This document shows positions 25,108-33,613 of a stretch of DNA of 64,000 nt, piece by piece (within the stretch, counting starts at the first letter, position 1; every line of letters begins with the position of its first letter). Below the pieces are notes generated by a model, which did not search any database, was not told the origin of the DNA, and was given only the letters and a program-made list of their open reading frames with translations. Source of the stretch: Bacteroidia bacterium (GTDB taxonomy: Bacteria; Bacteroidota; Bacteroidia; J057); assembly GCA_033391075.1 (NCBI GenBank), contig JAWPMV010000001.1, positions 1,984,001-2,048,000 of the forward strand, read 5' to 3'. Position numbers and translations under genes: made by a program.

Positions 25108-27504
25108 TTATTTCAATATTTTCTTTGAAGCAATCCTACGTCCGCTTTTCAAAATTTGTGCCAGATACAAACCCGATGGCCAGGGGAATTCAAACTGGTA
25201 TTGTTCTCTTCCTTCGTTTAATTTTTGTTCATAAATCTTTCTTCCCTGGATATCGCGAATTTCGAAGCTAAGCTCTCCTCTTGCATCCGCTTGAATCTCA
25301 GAAATATCTATAAAGAGCTGCTCGCTAACCGGGTTGGGATACAACTTGAAAGAAATGGAAGGTAATTCCGGGTCGATAGGAGTGGTATTACTTTCGACTA
25401 CCCTGAATCCATCGAGTCCAGCTTCAACTGCATCCTGATTATCATCTTCGAAATCCTGGGTATAAAGCAAGAATTTGACAGCTGTATTCTGCAGGTCGAA
25501 ATACTTTTGGAAAAAGAATCGACTCTCTTCTGTCCAGGTGGTATCAAAGGGACCAGTATAGCGCTTGATTTCTATAGTATCTATCCCATCAGTTATGGAG
25601 GCAGAGAGAAAGTCATTGCCCGGCTGATTTCTTGTACCTTGTCTCAGGGACCAATTGACAAACCAGTAATGATAATTGATAACGGGTTCATTGTATTCAC
25701 TCAAATCCATCCAGGGAGAACTCAGCAGGACATAACCATTATCAACGTCATAGCCAAAAGCCCCGTCATCCTGATTATCAGTTACGAAAGCCTGATCTCC
25801 GATATCTGTATCCAGATCAAATTCGGGCGCATAAATGTTCCCGTTTCTATAGGTTCCATCCGGCTCAGCGATTTCCCAATCACCTTTGGAAGCTGTGCTG
25901 CTTGTTTCCCATCCAAAATCAAGGGAAAAGTCATCATAAAAACCTTTCTCCAGAAAAAAAGTGATGCTGGTATCATTTTCAGATGGCTCAATAAATGCCT
26001 CTTGTGTGATATAGCCCCATTTGCCAACTATGAGTTGATAGGGATTGATCACAAGTCTTGACTCTTGCAATAGACCATTGGGATCTGTCAGATAATTGAA
26101 CTTCGTTTGACTTCCGTCTGCAATGGCCAGGACTTTCGCTTCGGGGATCAGATTTCCACTTTCCAGTTCCCTCACTTCCACGGTGAGATTTATTCTGTTT
26201 AGGGAGATAAGGTCAACATCCCTGATTGTTAATACCCCATTGCTTAAGGCCACGCTTATTGTGTCCGCTTCATAGCCAAATTTTGAAAAGGCGACTTCAT
26301 AGGTTCCACTTAGCCCAATACCAGTAGCATAGCTACCGTCATCCTGACTTCTGTCTTGTATCTCTTCTCCAATAATTTCGATCTCAACATCATCCAGTAC
26401 AACTCCACTAACCAAATCTCTTACGGTGCCTTCCAGATAACAGCCCCTTACATAGGTAGGAGAAAGAACAAACAATCCGTTTTCAATATCTGAAGCCAAA
26501 ATGAGTCCTGAAGGCAGGAAGGGATAAGCTCCCCAACTTCCATTAAATCCGCCATTGGCGAGGGTATCAGAAGTGTCATAATAGCCCACTTCGATCAGGT
26601 TATTGGGACGACTGGCATCCGCAATATGTATCCCATCTCGATAATAAGAACTGATGAGGTAATCATTGCGCACATGAACATTATGAGGAGCAGCCGAACC
26701 CCCACTTAAGGAGGAGCGAATGCGATCGATTTCTTCTATCTTCCCCGGATCAGAAACATCCCATGCCCGTACATATGCTCCGCCGTACTCATCTGTTGTA
26801 AAGACCACATTGGAGGCATCATTCAACCAGGTATTGTGGGTGAAAGCCCCCTGGTAGCCGGTTTGGCCAATTAATTCAGGTTGAGATTTGTCAGACAGGT
26901 CTACAATGCTGAGTCTCCGATCTGATATCTCTGCAGTATAGGCAATGCTATTTCTTACGTAAACATCATGCACGTATCTCAGGGTATATGCTCCCCTGAA
27001 AATGGGATTCCAGGGGTCTGTGGTCAAATCGAAGATGACCATTCCTCCATTAAAATTATCCGTACCCGTTACATAAAGATATCCTTCATCCACATAGAGA
27101 TTATGTGCTGTGTTGATGGAAGCCAGCATGGTATCTTTGTAAGTTACTTCTCCCGGCAAATTGCTCAGGTCAATGATCCGAATTCCATCTCCGGTTTCAT
27201 TGCTCACAAAGGCAAAATTATCGTGGGTTTTTAAGTCTCTCCAGGCAGATCGTACTCCCGGGAGGAAGTCTCGCTCTACAGGATTGGAAGGGTCAGAGAG
27301 ATCGACTATGGAGACGCCATTCCTTAGCCCGACAAGCGCATACTCATTTCCTGTATCATCAACGTATCCCCAGATGTCATTGAGTTTCTCTGTATAGTTG
27401 ATCTGAGAAACAAAACTCAGGTTTTGATTAGCTGCTTGTGAGAGTGCGTGAATGTAGACGATTAACCATAGACCAAGGAAAATGAATGTCTTTTTCAATG
27501 GCAT
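25108..27504 (-). CDS. Choice-of-anchor-B protein with T9SS sorting domain
   Basis: A 798-aa secreted protein. A signal peptide precedes a propeller of the choice-of-anchor-B type (about residues 30-350) with repeated VSIVDLSDPSNP, IRIIDLSN and HNVHVRNDYL motifs. Two carboxypeptidase-regulatory-like beta domains follow (about 360-520), then a jelly-roll-like region with WEIAEPDGTYRNGN and YVLLSSPWMDLS, and a C-terminal type A T9SS sorting domain starting with YPNPVSEQLF (about 725-798). It is secreted through the outer membrane and probably kept on the surface. Function unknown; the propeller suggests protein or ligand binding. Confidence 0.9.
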   Translation of the reverse strand: MPLKKTFIFLGLWLIVYIHALSQAANQNLSFVSQINYTEKLNDIWGYVDDTGNEYALVGLRNGVSIVDLSDPSNPVERDFLPGVRSAWRDLKTHDNFAFVSNETGDGIRIIDLSNLPGEVTYKDTMLASINTAHNLYVDEGYLYVTGTDNFNGGMVIFDLTTDPWNPIFRGAYTLRYVHDVYVRNSIAYTAEISDRRLSIVDLSDKSQPELIGQTGYQGAFTHNTWLNDASNVVFTTDEYGGAYVRAWDVSDPGKIEEIDRIRSSLSGGSAAPHNVHVRNDYLISSYYRDGIHIADASRPNNLIEVGYYDTSDTLANGGFNGSWGAYPFLPSGLILASDIENGLFVLSPTYVRGCYLEGTVRDLVSGVVLDDVEIEIIGEEIQDRSQDDGSYATGIGLSGTYEVAFSKFGYEADTISVALSNGVLTIRDVDLISLNRINLTVEVRELESGNLIPEAKVLAIADGSQTKFNYLTDPNGLLQESRLVINPYQLIVGKWGYITQEAFIEPSENDTSITFFLEKGFYDDFSLDFGWETSSTASKGDWEIAEPDGTYRNGNIYAPEFDLDTDIGDQAFVTDNQDDGAFGYDVDNGYVLLSSPWMDLSEYNEPVINYHYWFVNWSLRQGTRNQPGNDFLSASITDGIDTIEIKRYTGPFDTTWTEESRFFFQKYFDLQNTAVKFLLYTQDFEDDNQDAVEAGLDGFRVVESNTTPIDPELPSISFKLYPNPVSEQLFIDISEIQADARGELSFEIRDIQGRKIYEQKLNEGREQYQFEFPWPSGLYLAQILKSGRRIASKKILK

Positions 27505-27560
27505 GTTGTAATCAGGCTTTTATTTAGGTGTAACGGAATGTAGAACTCCCTAAGGCGAAA

Positions 27561-28019
27561 TTAGTTCTTACTGAGTTCGTAAGCTTCATCTATATGATCC
27601 GGTGCTTGTTTTGCAGCTGTTGTTGCCAAGAGATCGCAGCGTTCATTTTCCGGTATGCCTGCATGTCCTTTAACCCATTGTAGGCTTACCCTGTGTTTAC
27701 GATAAACCCTAAGAAATCGAATCCAGAGATCAGGATTCTTTTTGTCCTTGAATCCCTTTTTTTCCCAGTTAAAAAGCCAACCCTGCGTAACAGCCTGTTG
27801 CACATATTTTGAATCTGTATAAATCAATACTTCAACCCCATCTTTCTTAAGCGCTTCCAGTGCTACAATTACTGCCAACAATTCCATACGATTATTGGTT
27901 GTTTTTCGAAAACCCTGTGCAATTTCTTTCCTGTGTTTGCCATATTTCATGACTACTCCAAATCCTCCGGGACCGGGATTTCCAAGGGCTGCACCGTCTG
28001 TATAAACAATTACTTTCAT
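27561..28019 (-). CDS. rnhA: Ribonuclease HI
   Basis: Degrades the RNA strand of RNA-DNA hybrids. Starting at the ATG whose complement is 28017-28019, the 152-aa protein begins directly with VIVYTDGAALGNPGPGG and has the catalytic residues of the DEDD set: the Asp in YTDGA, Glu in NNRMELLAV, Asp in YTDSKYVQ, and Asp near the C-terminus in ENERCDLLA. The basic helix KKGFKDKKNPDLW is that of type 1 RNase HI. An upstream start at 28076 would add 19 residues with no similarity and is not used. It is divergent from rlpA with an 83-bp gap. Confidence 0.94.
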   Translation of the reverse strand: MKVIVYTDGAALGNPGPGGFGVVMKYGKHRKEIAQGFRKTTNNRMELLAVIVALEALKKDGVEVLIYTDSKYVQQAVTQGWLFNWEKKGFKDKKNPDLWIRFLRVYRKHRVSLQWVKGHAGIPENERCDLLATTAAKQAPDHIDEAYELSKN

Positions 28020-28102
28020 TATTTTGCAAGATAGGCATTTTATTTGTTCTGGTATGTTTAGGAAATGAAACATCAAATCGGTAAAACCTACTATCTAGAG
28101 AT

Positions 28103-29026
28103 ATGAAAAACTCATCAAACACAGTAAAAACAGCATTTTTCCTATTGAATGCAGTAGCATTCCTGTTCATTCTTTCTGCTTCAACTCCCGTCTATGGTCA
28201 AAATCAGACCGGAATAGGTACCTATTATGCGGATAAATATCACGGTCGTAAGACTGCGAGTGGTGAAATTTATGATAAATATGATTTCACAGCTGCACAT
28301 CAGACTCTGCCTTTTGGTACCTGGGTGCGTGTGACTCGTTTAGACAATGGTCGGGTGGTAAATGTGAAGGTCAATGATAGAGGTCCCTGGACAAAAGGGC
28401 GAATAATAGATCTGTCCCGAGCAGCTGCAGAGTCTTTGGATATGATAAGAAGTGGAGAAGTTAGGGTAAGGGTTGAAGTGATTTCCGGGAACGAGAATTC
28501 AGGGGATATAGTAATAGAAGATATTCCTCCCAAACCAGAAGCAAATCCGAATAGAGACCTCAATTCTCTACCTTTAGTTGACTATAACGGAAAACCGGCC
28601 AACGGAAATAGCCGATATACCGTAATAGAGGAAGAAGATTTGGCAGATTATAGAGAAGAGTCAAGAGAATATAGAGAAGAAGCGAGGGAAGAAATTCCTG
28701 AAATTGAAGAGGAAGTGGTGAATCCTGATATTGCAAAATACACCCCCCAGCTTTTTAGCTTCAAGGCCTTTAAGGCACAGGCAGAAGGATTTGGGGTACA
28801 AGTGGGAGCTTTCTTTAATTTTTATAGATTGCTGGAAGCTTTGGATGATTTGAAGAGAAAGGGAATTGAAGACACATTGGTACAAAGCAGCAGTAAGGAC
28901 GGAAAGTCGATGTTCAGGATTATTGTGGGGCCTTATGCAAATAGAGCAGATGCGAATTTAGCGAGAAAGAACCTAGCTAAGAAAAAGTACAAAGGAATCA
29001 CCGTTAACCTCGCTGAGCTATATTGA
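28103..29026 (+). CDS. rlpA: RlpA-family lytic transglycosylase with SPOR domain
   Basis: A 307-aa secreted envelope protein. A signal peptide (about residues 1-32) precedes the double-psi beta-barrel: GIGTYYADKYHGRKTASGE, LPFGTWVRVTRLDNGRVVNVKVNDRGP and IIDLSRAAAESL, which contain the Glu and Asp residues of the active RlpA enzymes. An acidic, Glu/Arg-rich linker follows, and a C-terminal SPOR domain (about 235-307) binds denuded glycan strands at the division site. Cleavage of peptidoglycan by RlpA is known from Pseudomonas; here it is assumed. It sits 23 bp before the unknown secreted 522-aa gene. Confidence 0.92.
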   Translation: MKNSSNTVKTAFFLLNAVAFLFILSASTPVYGQNQTGIGTYYADKYHGRKTASGEIYDKYDFTAAHQTLPFGTWVRVTRLDNGRVVNVKVNDRGPWTKGRIIDLSRAAAESLDMIRSGEVRVRVEVISGNENSGDIVIEDIPPKPEANPNRDLNSLPLVDYNGKPANGNSRYTVIEEEDLADYREESREYREEAREEIPEIEEEVVNPDIAKYTPQLFSFKAFKAQAEGFGVQVGAFFNFYRLLEALDDLKRKGIEDTLVQSSSKDGKSMFRIIVGPYANRADANLARKNLAKKKYKGITVNLAELY

Positions 29027-29049
29027 TAACGAGAACGAAGATGTTATAG

Positions 29050-30618
29050 ATGAAGCTAACTCACGCTTATTTCATTCTGATTTTAACCTTGCCTGCTTGC
29101 CTATTGGGTCAGGGCTCCGACTTCATCATGGGGGATCTGAACCAGGTTACGGGAACAAGAATTGTAGAGCCGGAAAAGAAATTTCCTGTTCACTCTGCAG
29201 TTCAGGTTTACAGTGATGGAACTTACTTGAGTGTAGCTATAAAAGTCATCGATCCCAGTATAAATAATGACCCGAATCCTGCTTATGCAGATCGGGTCGA
29301 TGTTTGGCTCGCCTTACCGGAATTTGCCTTTCCCAAAAGCTATCAATATGGCTTTCACCCTCGACTGTTATCTGCACCAGCAGTAAGAGAAAGAGGTATG
29401 GATACAGGTGTTAACCGACTCTTTAGTCTAAATGAAGAATCTGCTGCGAATCTGACAGCCAGAGGTTTTACCCGGAATTTCAATTATCCCGACCGGGAGG
29501 AAATTCGTGATAAAAATCTCAATCTCCCATATCCCGGAAGTTTCCGAGAGGTACTTATGCCCTTTGGCATCACGCAATTCAGTTTCTTTAGAGACGGGCG
29601 TGATCCAATTCATGCAAATGAATATGTCTTACGTGATTTGGAGGATCACCTGGGACGCAAACTTTCGCCCCTGACAGATGGAGTCCGTTATACCTCAGAC
29701 CCTACAGAAAGGGAAGATGGGTATATCATCAACATTGAATTTTCTATTGAGGCTTTTGGCTTTGTCATCTTACCGGAGATGCAAGGAATCAACCTGATGG
29801 TTGATGTGGTAAATGCCAATCCCGGGCAAAGAGGGAGAATCGTAAACTCTACCGCAAATACACGTAGCATTCATCCCCTCAACTTCCAGTACGTATCTTT
29901 CCAAAGGCCTATAAAGACTAATTATACAGATCTCTCGGATGAAGTTTTTACAGAGAATGATTTCTACCCTCTCATGTGGTACAGTGAAAATGATTGGGAA
30001 GGATTTGGGATAGATGTAGATGGTCTGGTCATGGAAAATGGCCAATTGAGTGAGGACCTTCTGGAGGTCAAAGTCTATGAGCAAAGCTTGCTCTTCGAAA
30101 ATTTTGAATTTGAAGGCTATGAAATAGACTTGATCAAAACCAATCTTGACTTTGTCAATCGAGTCGGAGTTGAAAAAGACATCATTAGAGCCAATGGCCA
30201 AAATATCATTGCCGAAAAAGTCCGAAGAAATAACAGAGGATTGAAAGCTGAGATTGAGGACCGATGGTTCCTATTTGAAGACGGTACCCTCGGCTTGATT
30301 TATGAAGAAAGCATTCCCCGCCACTCCTTCGGCTGGGGAAATTGCGGAAGCTGCCGAATAGAAACTATCAATATCACCCGCATATCTGAGGCGGCCGTTT
30401 GGGACATCCTGGAAATCGAACAGGAAGAAGGATCGAATGGCTATTGCCAAATCAAAGATTTAAGCTACCAAAACTTCTATGTATCCAATTTTGACTGGGT
30501 AGATGAAGGAAGTCGATTGATCCTGAGACTCAAACACAGAAGCACGCGTGAGAAAAAACGTGTTGAAGTCAGCTGGGATGAATACGGTACCTCATTGGAG
30601 GTGAAAGAGCTGGAGTAG
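29050..30618 (+). CDS. Secreted protein of unknown function
   Basis: A 522-aa protein with a signal peptide (about residues 1-19). The N-terminal region (about 35-280) has the pattern of carbohydrate-binding family 9-like sandwiches, with VAIKVIDPSINND and ADRVDVWLALP resembling the strand that reads 'DSVEVFLD' in that family. The C-terminal 240 residues (GFGIDVDGLVMENG, NCGSCRIETINITRISEA) are beta-rich with a CxxC pair near residue 430 and match nothing I know. It has no T9SS sorting domain, so it is probably periplasmic or outer-membrane associated. It follows rlpA closely and may share its transcript. Confidence 0.75.
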   Translation: MKLTHAYFILILTLPACLLGQGSDFIMGDLNQVTGTRIVEPEKKFPVHSAVQVYSDGTYLSVAIKVIDPSINNDPNPAYADRVDVWLALPEFAFPKSYQYGFHPRLLSAPAVRERGMDTGVNRLFSLNEESAANLTARGFTRNFNYPDREEIRDKNLNLPYPGSFREVLMPFGITQFSFFRDGRDPIHANEYVLRDLEDHLGRKLSPLTDGVRYTSDPTEREDGYIINIEFSIEAFGFVILPEMQGINLMVDVVNANPGQRGRIVNSTANTRSIHPLNFQYVSFQRPIKTNYTDLSDEVFTENDFYPLMWYSENDWEGFGIDVDGLVMENGQLSEDLLEVKVYEQSLLFENFEFEGYEIDLIKTNLDFVNRVGVEKDIIRANGQNIIAEKVRRNNRGLKAEIEDRWFLFEDGTLGLIYEESIPRHSFGWGNCGSCRIETINITRISEAAVWDILEIEQEEGSNGYCQIKDLSYQNFYVSNFDWVDEGSRLILRLKHRSTREKKRVEVSWDEYGTSLEVKELE

Positions 30619-30630
30619 CGGCCTTTTCCA

Positions 30631-30683
30631 ATACTATTAGAAGGGAACAAAAATGTGCAGGGCGTTTTTGTTCTGCAATCCTA
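30631..30683 (+). terminator. Terminator-like hairpin before the CHAT operon
   Basis: A perfect 9-bp stem (30645-30653, GAACAAAAA with 30665-30673) and 11-nt loop, with a second partial pairing further out. The T-rich strand is inside the stem rather than after it, so it may act in either direction. It separates the unknown secreted protein from the six-gene CHAT operon. Confidence 0.5.
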
Positions 30684-30761
30684 ATATTTGGTATTTCTGA
30701 ATATTTTTAATATACTGGTTATAACTCCTGTCAATAATTTTTTCTTTTCAAGTTGTAGTTC

Positions 30762-32561
30762 ATGGCCCGCAAACCCGTGGTGTTCTTGTCATTTGCAAAT
30801 GACGAGGATGCATACCTTTCTAATATTGAGTTAGAGGAGGATCAAATTTACCAGAAACTTCAGGATGTCCACGATAATGGATTTATCGAAATCTATAATC
30901 GTGGCAGGTCGAGTATTGAGGATATCTTTTTTCAATTCACTCGCTTCAGAGATCGAATTATAATCTTCCATTATGGAGGACATGCCACAGGTACCCACCT
31001 TCAACTACAAAATCAGGATGCCAATGCTAAAGGCCTAGCCAAACTTATGGGCCAACAGAATGAGCTGAAATTGGTATTTCTAAACGGCTGTTCCACTTTA
31101 TCTCAGGTAAAGGCACTGCAAGACGCTGGAGTTAAGGCCATTATAGCGACCTCTGTTCCCATCAAGGATAATAAAGCTCGAATATTTGCGGTTCAATTTT
31201 ACGATAGTCTGGCAAATGGAGCAAGTCTAGAACAAGCATTCAATGATGCTGTTTCTAAATTGGAAACCATAGAATTGTCAAAAACGGACGAGATCAAAAT
31301 TCATCGGGCGATTGACCTTTCCTTCCTGAAAAAAGGGGAAGAAGAAGATGAGATACCCTGGGGACTATTTGTAAAAAATGATAAAATCCTTAAATGGACA
31401 TTACCCAGTACTAATAAGACCATTTATTCTGATCCTTGGGTAGGGGTGAAAATAGAGAGCCAGGAAGTAAATAAACACATTGTTTTACCAGTCTTTGAAG
31501 CCATCTCAGAAGTTAACCCTGTTTTTGAGGAACAACTGAGTTTTTACCGTATTTCTAAAAATCAGGCGACAATTGATTTACTATTTCGCCAGATGATGGA
31601 TACGATTATTAAGCATTTTCCCTGGCCGATTGGGATAAAATTGCGGACCTTATTCAGCAACCATGACTCCATGATCCGTAAATCTCGTGAAAGGTTAGAA
31701 CAATTGATCAGCACCTACATTAGGCTTAGCAAGTTTTTCCTCTTTTCTCTCCTCTCTCAACTTTGGGACGAGCTACATAAAGCAGAAGGTTTTGACATTC
31801 CGGAAAACTATTTTGATGAGCTTTCAGACTTTTTGGGAATGGATTTGAATGGAGCACTGAATTTTAGTTATGCTGGTTTCCTGGGAAGAATTACGCGGGT
31901 TTTCGATGAAAATCAGGTTACGCCCTTTATCGAACAATTAGAAGGCCTACACTTACGACTTGAGAAAGAAGATGGAATTGCTAAAGCATATTTATACTTC
32001 GAAGAAGTCCGGACCGCCATTTTATCCGGGAACCTTGAAGGGGGGGATCTGGCTCAATTATGTGATAAAGCAGAATATAGTTTAGGAGAATTGCTAAGCT
32101 TTTCGGCTTTTCTGGTTGATTACAAATTGGTTTCGATAAAAGATATTGGTGTCTCCAAACAAAGGAGATCTCTACCACTTTTCAAACATCAAATGGGTGT
32201 ATTGGCAGGGGTTGCAATTGAGGTAATGGAAGGTTCTCCCAAAGATTACAGCAAATTTACTGACAGCCATTCCATTCTTTTGGTAAAGGGGATAGACCAG
32301 GTAGATAAATACGTGAACCTTTCTCCTTTTCTTATGGATGAAAATGCTTATAAGAGCCTCAATGCTCCCAAAATCTACATGTACATGTTTAATCGGGAAT
32401 TTGAGGAGATCTATTATGAGCATGTAGATAATGACACAGTATTTATCAATCCTCAAAGTGCTGGTAAAAAACTGGAGATGAAGTCAAATGAACATGAAAA
32501 TCCTTCTTTAGTAGAAGAACTCAGACTTTTCCGAAAAGATCTATTAAAGCAGATAAGATGA
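30762..32561 (+). CDS. CHAT-domain protease (caspase-like), first gene of a six-gene operon
   Basis: A 599-aa cytoplasmic protein. A CHAT (caspase HetF associated with TPRs) fold fills about residues 1-205, with the catalytic pair His74 in FHYGGHATG and Cys110 in LNGCST at the usual spacing, and the conserved strand AGVKAIIATSVPI after it. No N-terminal TPR domain is present. The C-terminal 390 residues (about 210-599) are mostly helical and of unknown type, ending in a charged helix. CHAT proteases elsewhere act as regulated proteases (Craspase; gasdermin activators). Here the STAND gene starts inside its stop codon (ATGA overlap), implying the two proteins work together. No CRISPR or gasdermin gene is near. 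Confidence 0.9.
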   Translation: MARKPVVFLSFANDEDAYLSNIELEEDQIYQKLQDVHDNGFIEIYNRGRSSIEDIFFQFTRFRDRIIIFHYGGHATGTHLQLQNQDANAKGLAKLMGQQNELKLVFLNGCSTLSQVKALQDAGVKAIIATSVPIKDNKARIFAVQFYDSLANGASLEQAFNDAVSKLETIELSKTDEIKIHRAIDLSFLKKGEEEDEIPWGLFVKNDKILKWTLPSTNKTIYSDPWVGVKIESQEVNKHIVLPVFEAISEVNPVFEEQLSFYRISKNQATIDLLFRQMMDTIIKHFPWPIGIKLRTLFSNHDSMIRKSRERLEQLISTYIRLSKFFLFSLLSQLWDELHKAEGFDIPENYFDELSDFLGMDLNGALNFSYAGFLGRITRVFDENQVTPFIEQLEGLHLRLEKEDGIAKAYLYFEEVRTAILSGNLEGGDLAQLCDKAEYSLGELLSFSAFLVDYKLVSIKDIGVSKQRRSLPLFKHQMGVLAGVAIEVMEGSPKDYSKFTDSHSILLVKGIDQVDKYVNLSPFLMDENAYKSLNAPKIYMYMFNREFEEIYYEHVDNDTVFINPQSAGKKLEMKSNEHENPSLVEELRLFRKDLLKQIR

Positions 32562-33613
32562 GCAATCCGCAGAGTCCATTTAAGTTTTTGGATGCATATG
32601 GGAAAGATGAAATGCATTCCTTTTTTGGTAGGGACCAGGAAATTGAAGCTTTGTATTCGCTGGTTTTTCAAGGGAAATTGATTCTCTTGTATGGAGCCAG
32701 TGGAGTAGGTAAAACCAGCCTGATTCAGTGCGGTCTTGCCAATAAATTTCACCCCACCCAATGGCAGGAGCTCTTTATCAGGCGCAGGGATAATATCAAC
32801 GGATCTATACGAGAAGTTGTGAATAAGGCGATTGGTGAAAGTAATCCAAAAGGTCAGACTGAAATACCAGAAGATTTGCACGATTCTCTTCATCTGCTCT
32901 ACCTCTACAATTTTAAACCTATTTACCTCATCTTCGACCAATTTGAAGAGCTCTTCATATTTGGAACAGAAGAAGAGCAGATACAATTCTTTGAATTTGT
33001 AAAAAAGATTCTTTCTTCGGAACTCTCTTGCAAAATTCTTCTTTCTATGCGGGAAGAATACCTTGCTCATCTTTCCGAATTCGAAAAAATAGTCCCCAGT
33101 ATTTTTGACCACAGATTTCGTGTGGAACGGATGAACCGGAAAAATCTTTCTGAGGTGATTCAAAAAACAGCAGACTTATACGAAATAGAGATTCCCAAAG
33201 CCGAATCCGTTATCGATCAGATGCTGGAAAACCTTAGCGATAAAAGAGGAGTGGATTTGACGAATCTTCAGGTGTATATGGACCGCCTGTATCGGGAAGA
33301 TCAGAAAAGAGAATCATTTCGAAGAGAAGGCCCCAGGTTTGACAAGCAACTTATCAATTCTGTGGGAGAACTTAAAGATGTAATGGGTTCATTCCTTGAG
33401 GAACAGTTGGGCATATTAGAATCTGACTTAGGCAAAAAGGATATCCCCTTAGATATACTTTTTTCTCTGGTCTCGGACGAAGCCACAAAGCGAAGCATTG
33501 AGATCGATGATATTAAAGAATCTTTGTACAGAAGGAAAAATATAAGCGCAGAAGATATCGACTACTGCATCCAACGATTTTTTGAGTTAAGAATCTTCAA
33601 AGAGGTTAACTGA
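32558..33613 (+). CDS. STAND-type NTPase (nSTAND1-like)
   Basis: A 351-aa P-loop NTPase. FFGRDQEIEAL (about 22-32) opens the STAND NTPase, Walker A is GASGVGKTS (46-54), Walker B is YLIFDQFEELF (123-133) with the acidic residues typical of nSTAND1. Helical and winged-helix-like segments fill the C-terminal half (about 190-351). STAND proteins act as switches that assemble when triggered. The gene stops just where the usual fused protein would go on into an E-L-A-H-D-S-L-A segment; that segment begins the next gene instead (TGATG overlap). The CHAT protease is the likely client or effector. Confidence 0.9.
   Translation: MSNPQSPFKFLDAYGKDEMHSFFGRDQEIEALYSLVFQGKLILLYGASGVGKTSLIQCGLANKFHPTQWQELFIRRRDNINGSIREVVNKAIGESNPKGQTEIPEDLHDSLHLLYLYNFKPIYLIFDQFEELFIFGTEEEQIQFFEFVKKILSSELSCKILLSMREEYLAHLSEFEKIVPSIFDHRFRVERMNRKNLSEVIQKTADLYEIEIPKAESVIDQMLENLSDKRGVDLTNLQVYMDRLYREDQKRESFRREGPRFDKQLINSVGELKDVMGSFLEEQLGILESDLGKKDIPLDILFSLVSDEATKRSIEIDDIKESLYRRKNISAEDIDYCIQRFFELRIFKEVN

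Noticed and set aside
30619-30761. Gasdermin gene next to the CHAT protease
   Set aside because: The gap before the protease has no open frame with a hydrophobic N-terminal sheet, and the other side is the STAND gene.
30762-32561. CHAT protease as part of a CRISPR type III-E (Craspase) system
   Set aside because: No Cas genes, repeat arrays or TPR domain of Csx29 are present in the window.
32453-33163. Long open frame opposite the STAND gene
   Set aside because: It lies entirely within genes that have clear domains on the + strand and its product is not like any protein family.
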